Of a stretch of DNA of 64,000 nucleotides, positions 21,774-35,565 are shown piece after piece. The translations under genes were made by a program, and so were the position numbers. How positions within the stretch are numbered: the stretch's first letter is position 1; each line of letters begins with the position of its first letter. The stretch covers positions 620,001-684,000 of the forward strand of contig WION01000013.1 in assembly GCA_015039365.1 (NCBI GenBank), given 5' to 3'. The notes under the pieces are model-generated. The model was given only the letters and a program-made list of their open reading frames with translations, ran no database searches and was not told where the DNA came from. Source of the stretch: Amanita rubescens (taxonomy: Eukaryota; Basidiomycota; Agaricomycetes; Agaricales; Amanitaceae).

Positions 21774-24700
21774 CCATTCTTTCCCCTTCAACCCGACAAG
21801 TCCACGGCGTCCGTGAACCTCCCGCCAAGGCCATTTCAAAATTTATCCTCCGACGCGTTTCGAAAGCAATGCAGTGCCAGTCTTGGCCTTGGCAAAGGCT
21901 TGGTGTTCGAAGATTCATCAACCACACTAGCTTGCAATTGGGTACTATGCCATAAACAGAGAAAGCGATGAGATTGATCGACTAGCGCGCTGCTAGACGG
22001 GCTTGTAATACATAAATTTGCCAAGGCAATCTACGGCATCCCTTGGATCGAAGCTGGTAACTTGCGCTATGTAGAGACTGTCGCCTTGGCTCAGATGCGT
22101 GTTACCCGACGATATTCGCTTGATCAGCTGCCAAGTGATTCCTACATCTCGCTGAGCAACACAAATTACATCGCCAAGAAGGCTCGACGTTGATAACTAT
22201 CCACGGCGGATAAGTAGCTCTGGCACGATTACCTAGTCTAGTCACTGGTCACGCCGGTCGGCCATCCGGTCATCTGTCCACCGCGGGCTTGTTTCACGAT
22301 ATGCATGTCAGATAAGCCAGTGTTATAGCGCTGTTAGGCATACTTCTGTAATGTTACGATGTCACCGCCAACGCCACTTATTCATTGCGGCAGTGGCATT
22401 CAAGTTGATGTCCGAATTGATATGGACAATCTCTCTAAAGAGTAATCCGTAGCTAAAATCCCGCAGGTGCATGGGGAACGGGGAAGGTTTGCGGGTGGTA
22501 AACTCTGATATACACATGGCAGTCTTGCCGTCGCGGACTCAATGTGTTTAATTCAGTTACTCAAGCCTGTAATACGCACGTTGGTTCCATACAAACATGG
22601 GAATTTTTTTGACGGGTTGAAGGCCGTAAACGAGAAGGGCATGCAGCCTCGTACTCTTCACAATCAGTAACGTCCGCGGAGGATTAACGTCTTATCATAC
22701 AACGACGTTCCGGACGGTCGAGTCGCCTAAATCTTAAATCTCGTAAACATAGTCGCTGTCAATTCCTCTAGGTGATCTCGTACCACAAACATGTACGCGA
22801 CGGTCGTTCCAAAGTTACGCCAAACATACGGGAGGTCATGTGGCTGGCGTCCCGATATCACCGTTGTGTGACATCTTATCCAGCGAACCAAAGGGTTTTC
22901 AGCATCAGTCACTTGACCAAGAACAAACCTTTTTGTGTTAGTGAAAAGACGCCACATCACTCCGGCATTTAGCATTCAAGTTCGCGGGAGAAGGCTAGTA
23001 GAGCGGGATCCACCAACAAATCATGTCTTTTGCGGCATACTTACAGCAGTGTCGGTCTTGCTTAACTTGAGTAGAACACCTCGAGGCTGAAAAGTAACTT
23101 CGCCTCTGGGGTCCTTAGCGGGAATAACATCAACGCGCTAGTAAGTTTGTGATGATTGTGATATCCGAAAGGTGCTGAGACCGTAGTGGGCCTGTGATGA
23201 TGTTTTCAAGATAAGCGGCCGAATAACTCATATTACCGACGTTAGGGATGCACATACTGTCGGGATAAACGCGGGCTGTGAGGTGTGCACTGCAGCGAAG
23301 CCTCTTGTCCTTACTGTCGTAGGACGCTTGAGAAGGAAAGGTATACCGTTGTTGCCTGTGGCCCAACGGGGTATCCAGGATCGGCTAGGAAACGTTCGCT
23401 CTCACGTCCTTATGTTCAAATAGCAAATACACACAAGTTCGTAGCAACAGAGATTTGGCGGGATGCGGCCGGCCGTCCCTGGACGCCCGCTTCCGCAGAA
23501 CAGCCAAGGGTTGGGACTGACAAGGAAAGTGAGGCATCTGGGAAGAACCTAATTATTGTTAATTAGCAAAGACATAGCAATATCGTGGAAATCTGGGAAG
23601 TGGGAAATCGATCGAAGGCACGACGGGCAAGCATCATTTGGAGATTAAGACGCAAATAAAACTCGTAACCTCCACGTCGCGGCAGCTTTATCCAGATGTT
23701 TAGGTGATGATGGCATTGCAGTATGCAATTGGCCAGAGTTTCTGTTGTACTTATGACGGGAGCACCCATTGGGAAGGTGATGAACAAATTGATGGCGTGA
23801 TAAGGCGAACGGCGACATAACTACGTCAGGGTCATTATCGACTCATACCAGATGGGAATAGATACCGAATCCATGTTGAGAAAAGTCGAGTCGCTGACTC
23901 CTGGGGCCAGACAAAGGGATGCGTGTTTGCTGCGGCGCTCGTTGTAGGCTTTATTCGTCCATTTCAGTACGTCATATGTAAATCCGTAAGAGTAGAAAGT
24001 AACAAAACATTGCTGCGCCCGAGAAGTTGATCTCATGTCATGTGAGGGCCAGGGACAGGATACATCAGATGTACCTGGGCCAGATCGTGTGGGGTAGAGA
24101 CGGCAGCTTTAAAGCTTTCCAGACGATTAGAGAGCCCCAAGTAAAAATCAACTCGAGTTCCAGGGGTCTCAGAGTGAAAGACTGCTCTGTACATTTGACG
24201 AAACAGGGGTCCGTCTGTAGATAAACGATGATTCGACAAGTCAAAAACATACTGGATGATCGGCGGCATCCAATACCAAATCCAGGTCCACGTCAGCTCC
24301 ACTTCCCCGCGTGCAGGGTTCAAGCACCCCAAACCCACGCATACACGTCATGAAAGGATCATGTCGTCAGGTGGAAGATGGATGTGGAGAAGGACCTATT
24401 GCCACACATCGGCCCCGGTCCGAACCCCGCAGTGAGAAGCCTTTCGACTTGAAGAAATGCGGATAATAGAGTCGTTTGCTGGCTTAGGGAAATACCAATG
24501 CATAGCGCCTGTTTTCCTCAGCATGCCACCTATGCAGCCCTTGATGGCTCCCGCGGCATCTATACCTTTCGAAGCTTAGTCCGTCCACTGACGAACAGAA
24601 CAACATACCCACTCACCGGAGGGTAGGTTCAGGTAAGGTCAACGTTTGTTGGTTAACTGGACCAGATACTACATCAACAGTTTTGTCCTCGCCGTGTGAC

Positions 24701-27700
24701 GCAACCTTTGAAACTGGCCATGAGCAAGAGATGAGTCGATTTTTGGTAAGAGACAGACGACGTTCGTTCAGGTTGCTTGTTCTATATACTTAAGAGAAGC
24801 AAACTTCGAACTCAAAAACACCCATGACCTGAAAAGAACACCTACAAACTGCGTTCAATTTAATGGTGACAGTAGGCGCCGAGGTGACCTGGATTTGGCT
24901 CTGTTTTCCCTACTAGTAATTGTCCAAACAACCGCGAACTTCAAATTGAAGTTCTACATATCGGCGCGGTGAATGGCTATTCTCCTCACATGCTCGTAAG
25001 TCGCTAAATCGAATCGTGGAAACACACGGGAAGTTGTCGTTAGAGAGGAGATTGGGAAAAGTAGATGATTACTCCGGTCCGACCTCCGTAGAAAATCAGA
25101 CGAGCATGAAGCAACCGCATAGTTTGTTTATACGGCAGACTAGAAGATATCCAAGTTGGTCAAGAGTATCAGGTTCCAGCAAGTAATATTGACGTCTAGT
25201 ATTGCATGCCCATCAGTTCGGGATGAGAGTCCGCCTCCGTCGCATTTGTATCGTCATCAAGGTCCTTCAACCATTGACGTTTTGTGCGAGATTACTATAT
25301 ATATTAGCAGCTAGCAGAGAATTCGGACGTTGAACGGTATTACTTCTGCGCTAATACCGTCTGGCAGCGTCATGAAGAATACCCCTGTCGGAATTGCGGG
25401 AGAAACAAGGTCAGCTCGATAAGGAAGCCTAAAGCAAGACCGTAAATCACACATGACGTGTAATTGGTACACAAGGATCGGACCTGGCGCGCTGGAACCA
25501 AGAGAACATCGCGAAAAAAACTCATTTCATTAGCTGCCACACGTACTTCAGTTTCCGGATTGACCACCCGATGGCCCACCGGCGCAACCTCCCGACCAAT
25601 TTCAGTTCGAAATCCGCACGTTTCATGTCCTCATACTGTTGAAACGGTCTACGTTCGCATTTCTCCATATGTGCACCTGCGTACTGGTCAATGCTCATGA
25701 TGCTCGGTATTCGTCAGTGTCCGCATCTACGATTAGATGGAGTCAAAAGCCGATAGAGGACCCTAATTCAATAGCAAAATACCGTGTAGCCCCCGGCTCG
25801 CAAAGAGAAAGAGCTTTAAATGGTCGTTGCCCACCGCAAGATATATTGATCGGAATTTATGAAGTTTTGAAAATTGGTGATTCTGCAATGACCAAAGTCA
25901 AAGAAACTGTGTAGCATAAACTTAAGTAACTACCACAGGAACAATAGCGAACAGGAGTGGGTCAGGTCAGAAAGGAAAAATCGGGGACCGTTTGATCGCA
26001 TCGCGGGAAGCGTCATGTTTTCGGGATCATTGTTTTGAGATTAAGATTCTGGTTTGAAAGACGGCCGCTTGGGATCCAAAAACGAGAACATTATTTAAAG
26101 AGACGGCGAAGCTGACAAGTTGTCGACGGTACATATCCATGGTCCACATCGTAGCGCAGGAGCGTTGTGAGCCAACAACAACCTTGGCCCAGTTTCTCGT
26201 AACCATAGACCGGCTGGCAAGAGAGCTATATAGCGTGCATGTATAGTGGTACTTTGATTGTATATGCGGCGGGATTGCGATTTATTGCACGTGCCAGAGG
26301 GACGAAGAACGGATCATTTGACTCGGATGATTAATACCTTCAACGTAGTGGCCGAACATGGCGGCGTATCCTTTAGGATGAGTTATAGTAGTGGCGCCAT
26401 AACTTCGGTCTGTTCAACCGTATAAAGTTATCCCCTCAGACGTTGAATCTTCATTCTAAACTAAATGTCTTGCTTACCGTATCCATGGGCTGATTATTGT
26501 TGATACATTGTCATCGAATGGGTTTCTCCCGTGATCATCGAACAACTAATTGTACGGCTGTGCATGCTTGTTTCAACCCTAAGGATCAGTCGAATGACAA
26601 AAAAACTTACACGCCAATATCATGTAACCTCAAGTAGTATTTCTTTGTATTCTATCAATTGATCAACTTTGTAAACCGAAGTTGAGTGCCAAGGACGGGT
26701 GCCATCTAAACTCCACTACCGAGGGTCGAACGCCAGTGAAGACCAGCGCCGAGAGCCAAGCGTACTAGTCGTCATTATGAAATCTATTAAATTAGTGGAC
26801 ATCGTCGTGTGAGAGAAGAAGAGAATGGATCACTTACAATTGATCTCGTCTCGTTTCTTATGACCAAAAACGGTGCGTCCATTGAACACCGAACATCGAG
26901 TCCGTAGTACAGACTCTGCACATTTACGGTGACGCGCACGTAGTAACAGCATAGTTACCAGAAGCAAGGCCAGCCAGGCGTTTGGTAATGGTTGACGTTC
27001 ACACCAACAGCGCGCAAACAAAAAAAGACATTACTTTGCTCGTAAACAAAGGGACATCTCTGACCCGGACTCGCAGACACAAGTTGGTGCATTCTACGAA
27101 TCCGAACAAAAGAAGTTGAAAGAATCAAGTACGTGAGAGAATTAGAGGAGAAAAAGCGAAGTACGGATCATTCGTCAAACGCTCTATTTTCAAATTTCAT
27201 CTATCGTCATAGAATGCATCGTCCGAACCCGCACTACACGCTCCCGGACCACGCAGGCTAGTGCGCTACGGTAGCTATACCAAAGCAAGGACCACACATC
27301 CGTTCTGTCGGCGCCCCCTCGGGGATTAATGCCCTCGAAATAAAGTTTCCCGCCGGACCCCCCTGGCCCCGCATCCACAACCAGGTGACTAAGAGCCGAC
27401 CAAACGCACAGGGGTAATCGAGGCTGACAGAGGTACCGACCAGCACCAGCATCACAAAAGGCTCAAAGCAACGTTCAATGTCAATCCAGCCACCTTGATA
27501 ACTAAAGCCACCTACGTAATCGGCTCCAATCCGACCATACGCAGCTAACTTCCCCGAACGTACCTGAACCGAGGTGAGGACCAAGACGCCCAAAACGGGA
27601 CAATAGGCCACAAAGATAAGCTAGGTCCGTTGGACGTCTAAACAATGAAGACGGGCATCATTCGTGCATATGACGCGCTAAGGGCTATCACTTGAGGGTA

Positions 27701-29422
27701 CCATAGCTAGCCAACTGCGGTGAACACTGGCAATGAGCAGCTGGTGATGTCGAGGCTTGAGCACTCCAGTCCCGCCACCAACTCGGGTGTCAAACCGGCC
27801 CGAGCAGGCATGTTATTCATACCTGACAACGACCAAAGCTGTGACCGGTGACCTGCCAACCTCCGTCGAATTTACAGAAGCACGCTCGAGGGAGACAAAA
27901 GGAAACGTCGACGTCATCGGAAGACGAATTCGAGGGAAACGGATCTCGACCGAGGGTTAATAATGATGCAACCGTTGTAACACATGACAAGTCTGAAATG
28001 TACGTATCGAGAAAAAATCAAACGCCGGCTTCAAACTGACGTTGGGGATGGTTAGATGATGGTGCATATGATGATGATGATGATTTCATCAGCGGTGATC
28101 ATGCTCGTATTATCGATGGCTTCAAGTACATAAGCAATGCCCCAAACGTCAAACTGTGTCAGCGCTAGCGCATAGTCAAGGGATTGGCCGTTTCCGTACA
28201 TCCGTTTTTGTCCGGCCGGAGCAGCAATAGGGTCCTGGAGCCCTGAGCTGGTGGAGAGATCTGGCCACGTTTTGGAAAAGTCACGGTACCTTCCTGCTCA
28301 GTCGCGCCACGTTTTTTCTCAAATTCATTCCAATCCTCGGACTCGAGGATTGAGCATGCAAAGTGTACGTGAGCAACACGAGGATGCATTTTAATTGCTA
28401 CATGTATATGGATGTACTCTATTCCGCGCCAGTATGGCGGTAGGACTGGGTAGATGTCGTTACCCATTCGAACGCCATCGACTCCGCTAGCCACGTTGAC
28501 TTGATCCCCAATTTCGATTGGTCCGCCAATAGCAACAGTTGATGATGATCTCGCCACCTCTCGCCACACAGGTAAGGCCACAACAGAGTAAGAAAAAAAA
28601 ATTAAAATGGAGAAAAAAAAATTCTCGCATACACCCACAGTACTTGTGCACGCGTAGTCCAAGTGACCAACTCATGATCATATCACAACAGCGTTCCACT
28701 CTTGCACATTTTCACAGCTCACATGCGTGATGCCACAGGATGTGCCACGTATACAGCTGGGCATATGAGCTGCTCCCCATTAATGTGCATACATTACTTA
28801 AGGTTCGCCCGGGACGCGCGGAACCGAGCTGCGAGGGCGAGCGCTATCGATAGCACTTGGCCTAAGATGCATGTCACGGAGTAAGGATGTTCAGTTTCTT
28901 ACCTGTCGTAAACCCGAAACGAAACTCGACTCCATCGCGGGCCCTGCGGTGTCGCGGGGGTCCGGACGTGGCGCACCCCGGCCAGCTCTGGCACTGGTCA
29001 ATTCCAAAAAAGAAAAGTCTTTCCTAAAGGCGATGATGACTGAAACTCGGAAAATGATATCTCCAGCGCCGTTACTTATAGATAGAATAGATAGAATTCT
29101 TTGTATTCTTCCAGGTAACCATGCGTAGTGTTCAATAAAATAATTCGGGTATGGTGCAGATATCGATAATAGTCCGAAAGAAAGGTACAAGTGGATGAAC
29201 GAACGTGTTAGGAGGATCGATAGTATCGTATCATGGGGTATCAATGTCATACTCATGAAGAACGCCTGATTGACGGGTATACAAATGACTATCACCAGAT
29301 TCCTGTTTGAATGTATATGCTGTTGCTACAAGGTTTTTTGCGATGGATTAACTTGCGTGGTTTTGCGTGAGGGGTGAAAAAGAAACATGCAAGGGGGATA
29401 TTTGGTATAGATGGTGGTTGAC
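21774..29422. other. Gene-poor stretch
   Basis: About 7.6 kb without a gene I can defend. Short frames occur on both strands. Those with some protein-like character are minus-strand 24033-24338 (contains VDFYLGLSNRLESFKAAV, ending at a possible donor) and 28165-28662. A GATGAT microsatellite lies near 28069-28086. No LTR, terminal inverted repeat, rRNA or tRNA was recognised; old decayed elements cannot be excluded by eye. Confidence 0.45.
28165..28662 (-). other. Unassigned open frame of 165 codons
   Basis: A single open frame containing GGPIEIGDQVNVASGVDGV and LPPYWRGIEYIHIHVAI. It has no recognised motif, its first 30 codons cover an A/T-rich run (poly-T encoded Phe), and no splice pattern supports it. 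It is listed because it is among the longest frames in the gene-poor stretch; it may be chance. Confidence 0.2.
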
Positions 29423-30208
29423 TTAGAAACCTCCAAGGCAACCGTCCTCCTCCAACCCGAGAGAGGAAAATGAGCTGCATATTGACCTCGTTTTACTGCT
29501 GCCTTTTCTTCTCCGGCCACGATGATTTGGGCTCTCGCTGCGTCCGCCCTCGTTTCGTATCCGGTCGGGATCGCGGGAGCTATCGTATCTCCGCTCACAA
29601 CTGGGGCGGCGACGCCCGGCTTTTGACGAGACCTCTTCATCGTCTAGGAATGAGCGGCCCAGGGGCGGCGGCGAGGGGGAATAAGGCAGGAAAGAGAGCG
29701 CGGTGGCAGCGTCCACGGTCTTGTCAACTGAGCTATAATACGCGTCATGACGAGAGATGTTCACAGCGAGCCCATTAGCATTATAGGCGTTAAGGTTTTG
29801 GTGGGGAGGCTCGTAAAAAGGAGCTATGAAACCGTCCGACTCTTCCGACTCTGAGGAGAGGTCTGGGATGAGGGGAGGAGGGATAATATCACATGGACGG
29901 GATAGGCCGCGAGGGTGGACAGCTTTAGTGCCATTGACGCGGTTTGGGGTGAGTCTAGCACCAAGAGCTTCTTCCCCAGAGTAATAGGTGCGTCCTGGAC
30001 ATCCGCGTTCTGGAAGAGTGCACGAATTTGGACCAATGACGATAGGCGAGCGGTCGTATGTGGCTGGGGAGTGGGCGGAGAAAATGCGAGTGAGGGATGT
30101 CGATGGGGGGAAGTGCACACCGTGGTGGGATGGACTCGGAGTAGGAGAAGAGGAGGGGTTATCGTGACGTTTGAGGATGGGTCTCGGGGGGACGGTGTAG
30201 TAGGGCAT
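29423..30208 (-). CDS. Conserved fungal Pro/Ser-rich protein of unknown function
   Basis: Single-exon frame of 261 residues from ATG 30208 (MPYYTVPPRPILKRHDN). Blocks that I recognise as recurrent in Agaricomycete proteins are HHGVHFPPSTSLTRIFSAHS, YDRSPIVIGPNSCTLPERGC and LIPDLSSESEESDGF; the rest is disordered, with an Arg/Ser-rich C-terminal part (SPNHRGRRRKGSSKTRS). No transmembrane segment or catalytic motif. The frame is open upstream of the chosen start to 30274 (MFVLTANITR), but the conserved start is MPYYTV. Function unknown. Confidence 0.75.
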   Translation of the reverse strand: MPYYTVPPRPILKRHDNPSSSPTPSPSHHGVHFPPSTSLTRIFSAHSPATYDRSPIVIGPNSCTLPERGCPGRTYYSGEEALGARLTPNRVNGTKAVHPRGLSRPCDIIPPPLIPDLSSESEESDGFIAPFYEPPHQNLNAYNANGLAVNISRHDAYYSSVDKTVDAATALSFLPYSPSPPPLGRSFLDDEEVSSKAGRRRPSCERRYDSSRDPDRIRNEGGRSESPNHRGRRRKGSSKTRSICSSFSSLGLEEDGCLGGF

Positions 30209-33200
30209 TCGACCGAACAGTTGGGAGGAGTTGAACCATGGTGGCCGCGTTATATTGGCGGTGAGCACAAACACCTATCGTGTATTTGGTTCTATTTGTT
30301 GTTTGTCACAACACGTTCCAATCCGGATCAATACACTGCTCTGCGCCGAAACCGGCGTAAATCCCGCGCTCCTGTCCCAGCTGGGAACGTTCTCAACCGC
30401 CAAGCTGCAACAAGCATATCGTGCCAAGATCTTGACGACAGATCCTATCCTCCCAATCCCCCCTCCTTCGGTTAACCCAATCCCTACCCGCCAAGCTCTG
30501 ACTATCTTAGTACCCTCTTGGCCGCTCGGCCCTCCACTAGCTACGGACACCTTGGCTTTGGCTTTGGCCTTGGCAGCCTCTTCACGGGCCCATTACCCAA
30601 CACGTAACTCTGCAGTCGCTCGTTATCGCAGTCCAATCAGAACCACAAATTTTCTTCCTTGCAATCTCGCCAACGTTGCTGATCATGTACAATCTTGTGT
30701 GAGCGTCAGCTGGTACATACGGCATTATCATGGTATTGTTTGTTGATCGTTGTGGGGTACGGACTTATAAATTACTGCTTATGGTGATATATTATGATTG
30801 GATCATGTTCGGGACGTGGACTTGCCCAAAGGCTTTATTGTTCAATGTATGGGTCATTAGCGTCTGTGCTAGCTGTAAGGGATAATAACTGAATCCCATC
30901 ATGGTTCTCCTTGTCCGCTGGCAACAATGTCACGCCATACACACAATTCCAATACAACAACCACAATGTTCCCGTGCATCATGCGAAGACACGCAGGCGC
31001 AGGCGCAGCCAATTCAACGCAACGCATCGGCACCTTGTGCGACTTCGTGGCAGGATTGCTTGCAGGGAAGAAGAACGTCTGTGTAACAGCAACACAGACC
31101 GCAAGGAATTCTGACTAGAAGATCGCTTGCCTCAGGGGGGCCAGTCCTGTGCCTGGTTGAATGGACGGCACCACAATATGCCGGTTGATGATAGCATACT
31201 TTATTCCAACGTCACAGTTACCTTTTTTTCCCTGATCCATTCTTCTTGCTCTAGAAACAGTCTCAATTGGGGTTATGTAAAAAAACTCACCGCTCACCGC
31301 AGACGACGGTCAAAATCCTCGGATTTGCGGGTGGAGAACAAGTTCGGTAGAGTTGGACAGGCCCCCACGTACTCGTTTCCACTCACATACCATACACAGA
31401 GTTTCAAAGGTCGGTACCGGCACCGGTGAACAAGAATGCGACCTACTACATAAACATTCAATATTCATTTACTTAAGTAATTGGCCATTTGGGCTTCTCG
31501 GGTTCGCCTTAGGCTGGCACTTATGAAGATATCCCTCTCAGGATCGTTCCCAGTTGAGAACTATATTAATGGAGCATGGTTTAAACATAGATTTGATTGA
31601 GCCTATCTGGTAATGTGTTAGTCTCTGTTAGTCTCGCCTTTACAGGGCTCATCATTGTCAGAATGTCTGCTGCGTGCGCCCGCTCGCGTGGCCCGGGTCC
31701 GGTGGACCTCCGCGGGACCTCGACCCAACTGTGAGACCGCCGCAAAAACGAGGGTGTCTGTCTAAACTGTAATCTCTTCAAGGGATAGTGCACGCTGGTA
31801 ACCCGGTCGCCTGTTCCGAGGGTGCGTCGTGTGTGATTACGGCGTATTGCGTGCGTGCGTAAAGTATGTGTATGTGTGTATTGACCTGGCAACGCTGACA
31901 CACAACAGGGCGGTAATTGATTTTGAGTACTTTTCGCTGCCCGTTTCGTTAACAGTAATACAGTAAATGGCAGCTCCACTTCTTAATCACCTTTGCGCGC
32001 ACTATGCCCATGCCCGATATGTGATATGTCAGGCAAGCGTGCGGCGTTGTTGAGGTAAGATACTGATAATGTGCATGCCTATCATGACAAGTCCGATTCG
32101 CGAGCTTTGCTCTAAACTTGGTATATGGTTTCGGTTCCAGTCGCTGGAACGGGTACGCTCATCACTGTTGGGCGGAGACAGCGCGCCACCACGGAATGAG
32201 CTGATTTCGCTGCGGACAGGAGACGCAGGGTGGCATGTCGCGTTAACGCTGGATTGTGTGATGCGATCCGGTGTCAACGGGGCGGGAAATGGGAAACGTG
32301 AACACATGCGGGATTGTACCCATATGTATTATCTGCGTTATTCTTGACTTTTATATGTAGCACAAGTGGTGAGCGCTTACCTTGACATTTATACCCTAAG
32401 TTTGCTGACCCGAGCAGCAAGATGGTGACAATGCGACACTTGATGTTGAATACTCAAACCGAAGGCCTCTTCGAATGATCTTCGCGGCAACGAGTAGAGC
32501 TTGACAATCCGCAGGTGAGTGTCAGCGGATATGCGACCTGCTGCGGGGATCGGCACCCAGGCCCGGCGAAAGCCACCTCTCCTCCAGAGCCTACCCCTCA
32601 CTCCACTGTTGCTCTTTTTGTAACTTCATGATACGCATATGATATGTTATAAATTTATCCGTCTTGACCACGTTGTTCTCAGGCCAGAAGTTGTGCCCGT
32701 GATGTCGACACCCAAAAATACTTTCGCTTCGTCACTTTGCGCCATATAAGGAGGTGAGCCACAAAAAGCCTTTGCCTGTTTCGTCTACTGCTGACGGACA
32801 AGAAGCATTACATTTGTCAGAACAGATAGAAGTGGAAGCGCTGATTTCATGTGAAGCTGCATACCGCAGGTACTGTCTAGTGCCGACGGTCGCTATCCTG
32901 TGTATTCCTATCCAGATAAAACTGTCACGTCTTTCAGTGGGAAATCTCATGCTTTCAAGTAGCATTATTCACGTTCCTTTGTATAGGTGCATTTATGAAC
33001 CTGCTAAAGGGGTCAACCCACAACCGATGACCAGGTTTTCAATATATTGTTGCCATATGTGGGCGTCTTGCTCATGAGCCCCCAGAAAGTCTGGAATATG
33101 TTATGACCTCCTATCGGGGCCCAAGGAATAGGTAGTCCCCTGTTGCCGTAGGATAAAGATAAAAGTAGAATGTTTAATCTTGAGACCGCGGCACGTCCGA

Positions 33201-34256
33201 TAGACCCGGGCGGCATAGACTATCAAAAGCCTCGGAATGAGGGGCTGTGTAAGGAGGAGAAGAGAAGTCAGGCGCCTTCGAGAGATGGGACATATTGACG
33301 GACCGTGCGTGACCGTTAACACACAGCTGCCCGTTGTTTGAACACAAACAACCTCAGGTTATTTGGCGGAAGTTAATCATTATATGATAGTCGAGCATCA
33401 GAAGTATGTCCGATAGTTACGCGCACCCGTCAGTTGAGCGGCTAGAAAAGTTTTGCCAGTCTCCTCCCGCGATATTGACCGAGTGATTCGCCGATACATC
33501 CACCCCTGAGTCCTCGGGGGTCAGTCCGTTGATCGGTGCTAACACTCTGTCATTGCTGCATAAGCAACTGTCATGCGCAGCAATTTGCAGTGGTCTTTTC
33601 CATTAACCAACGTCGACTCAGCAAGTTGCTATCGACGCTTGAGAATGGACAGTTGCCACGCTCGAGTCATGGCATGAGGGAAGAAACCAAACTAACGACC
33701 CCATGACACCTATGACTATCTTCAAACAGTGGTTTGGGCAATTTTCAACAACAATAATAATACCGCAAGGTGAAGCTTTTCTTGTGCTGCCTTCGTGATG
33801 CATATGAATGACCCAATTATTGCCGTCTGATGTATCAATCGTACGTGGTTCTACTACCGAGACAGCGCATATAGTAATGCGATTGATAAGTATCACTAAT
33901 GTTATAACATGACGGTGCGCGTCGCTACTCGTTGCAGTGATTCATTGAGGCATATACGGATCTGTTACCGCCCATCTAACAGATTGAAAGAACTGGCATT
34001 GGTGCGGAGCAAAGATGGTGGAACGATTGTTAGCTCCCATGCATTCTTGATTGAGGTGACCTCGACATGGAATACGTTCTCCCCTAGCTTCGCCATATAA
34101 TGCAAGTGATACCCACGTTGAAGATTCATATCACCATTCAATTCACGATATAGGCACTTCTGGGCCCAAAAGGGCAAGTGTGTTCCTGGCTCCAGGGGGA
34201 GTTGCCCACCAGGCAGCGTGAGTCCTGCCTTGCCTCCGCTCCTCCGTTACGCCTCG
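30209..34256. other. Gene-poor stretch
   Basis: About 4 kb. Frames such as plus 30231-30746 lack recognisable domains and clash with frames on the other strand. A TTGGCTTTGGC-type short repeat lies near 30548-30575 and a TG/TA-rich tract near 31865-31880. I see no RNA gene. The last part should hold the promoter of the gene at 34257. Confidence 0.4.
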
Positions 34257-35565
34257 ATGTTCGCATCTGTGGTGTTGTTTTTAGCATGGGTGCATTATGC
34301 TAGTGCGATTGCGACGGCCAACTGCACCGTCAGCTCGGATATGTGGGTACGTGACAGTCTGTGATGCCTTGAGGTCAATCATCCGATGCGCTGGGTAGAT
34401 GTATAATTCCTTGGATCAAAGCCCGTGTAGAGTTGCCGAGTTCTTGTCATACCCGTGCAATGGTAGGGTTCTTCCGTGGATTTGAAAACATGCGCTTAAT
34501 GTGTGCGTCACTGTCAGCATGGATTGTCGTACCTCTATCAAACGGCTCTCAGTGGTACGAAGGAGCAGCAAACAATCCCTGCGAATGCAATACCGTCATG
34601 TATAACCTACTTACTGCATGTTCCATGTGTCAGGGAGGGTCCCAGCAAGGGTACGATTGTCTCCGCTTTGTAAAAATCCTAATCACTGAACGTGTTTTGC
34701 TAGGTGGCAAGACTATAGCCAGAATTGTAGTAGTCAAAGGTACATTGGGCAGTGAGTGGAATTCTGCCAAAAGAGGTAAAGTAGATTGACGATCTAATTA
34801 GATATCCTGAGGACATCCTCTCGACTACGGCTGTCCCGCACTGGGCTTACATCGACATTACTGTACGTAGGTAATTCTACGCTGGTTCTAGTCTGTTTGA
34901 TTAACTTCCTCGTGATTACCAGGGTACCGGTTTACTCGACTTAAACGAAGCAGAGACTATAGGTAAAGGTTGTCCGTATTTAATGTTTTTGCTTTGTACT
35001 CACAACATGATTCGCAAAAGGTGACGCTCCAGAGACGACGAAAGGTTTGGTCTCGACATCCACCATAATAGCGACACGCACAGTGAGAGTTACTGCGTCT
35101 GCGTCCCAATCGTCGAAATCTTCTTCGATCGCAGCGCCCATTATCGGAGGTGTGGTTGGGGGTGTAGCAGGTATAGCACTGGTAGCAGTAGGGTGCCTTT
35201 TCTGGATAAGTCGCCTCAAGCACTCGCGGATGAAAATGCTATCACAGTCAAGCGTATTAGGATCACCTTCATTGGCTGCCGGGTCTTTGGGGTCTCCCAG
35301 CAAGTTTAGTACAACATCAGCTTCTCCAAGGCACGCGGCGGCACCGACAGGGAGAATATATGTGAGCGTTTCGTTTACACCTGCGTCTTGACGATGCGAA
35401 TATGTCTGTCTGGTTTAGGAACCGTATGAACCTCGGACGCAATCTCCAAGTTTGAACATGACTAACTTTCCAAAACCGCAAAATAATTCGGTGTCAATGT
35501 ACGTCACGCCATCGAACGCATATGGCAATGAGTCCGCCAGGAATAATATATACAGAACTACGTAA
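34257..35565 (+). CDS. Secretory-pathway, single-pass membrane protein (fungal family, unknown function)
   Basis: Exon 1 (34257-34346) encodes a signal peptide MFASVVLFLAWVHYASA. Later exons (34399-34462, 34518 onward, then several to 35565) give a Cys-rich ectodomain with NNPCECNTVMYNLLTACSMC, then AVPHWAYIDIT, a Ser/Thr-rich stalk (STSTIIATRTVRVTASASQ), one transmembrane segment (IIGGVVGGVAGIALVAVGCL) followed by a basic stop-transfer region, and a cytoplasmic tail. The final intron after GRIY leads to EPYEPRTQSPSLNMT and the stop at 35563-35565. This layout (Cys-pattern ectodomain, VGGVAGI helix, disordered tail) recurs in a large Agaricomycete family. I infer a cell-surface role; the ligand is unknown. 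No lesion seen. Confidence 0.8.

Noticed and set aside
28060..28092. GATGAT repeat considered as a CRISPR-like or regulatory array
   Set aside because: Simple microsatellite of a few units without spacers.
29470..29778. Plus-strand frame within 29423-30208
   Set aside because: Shadow of the conserved Pro/Ser-rich minus-strand protein.
30231..30746. 171-codon plus-strand frame
   Set aside because: Overlaps the 5' end and promoter side of the conserved minus-strand gene, no family character, competing frame on the other strand.
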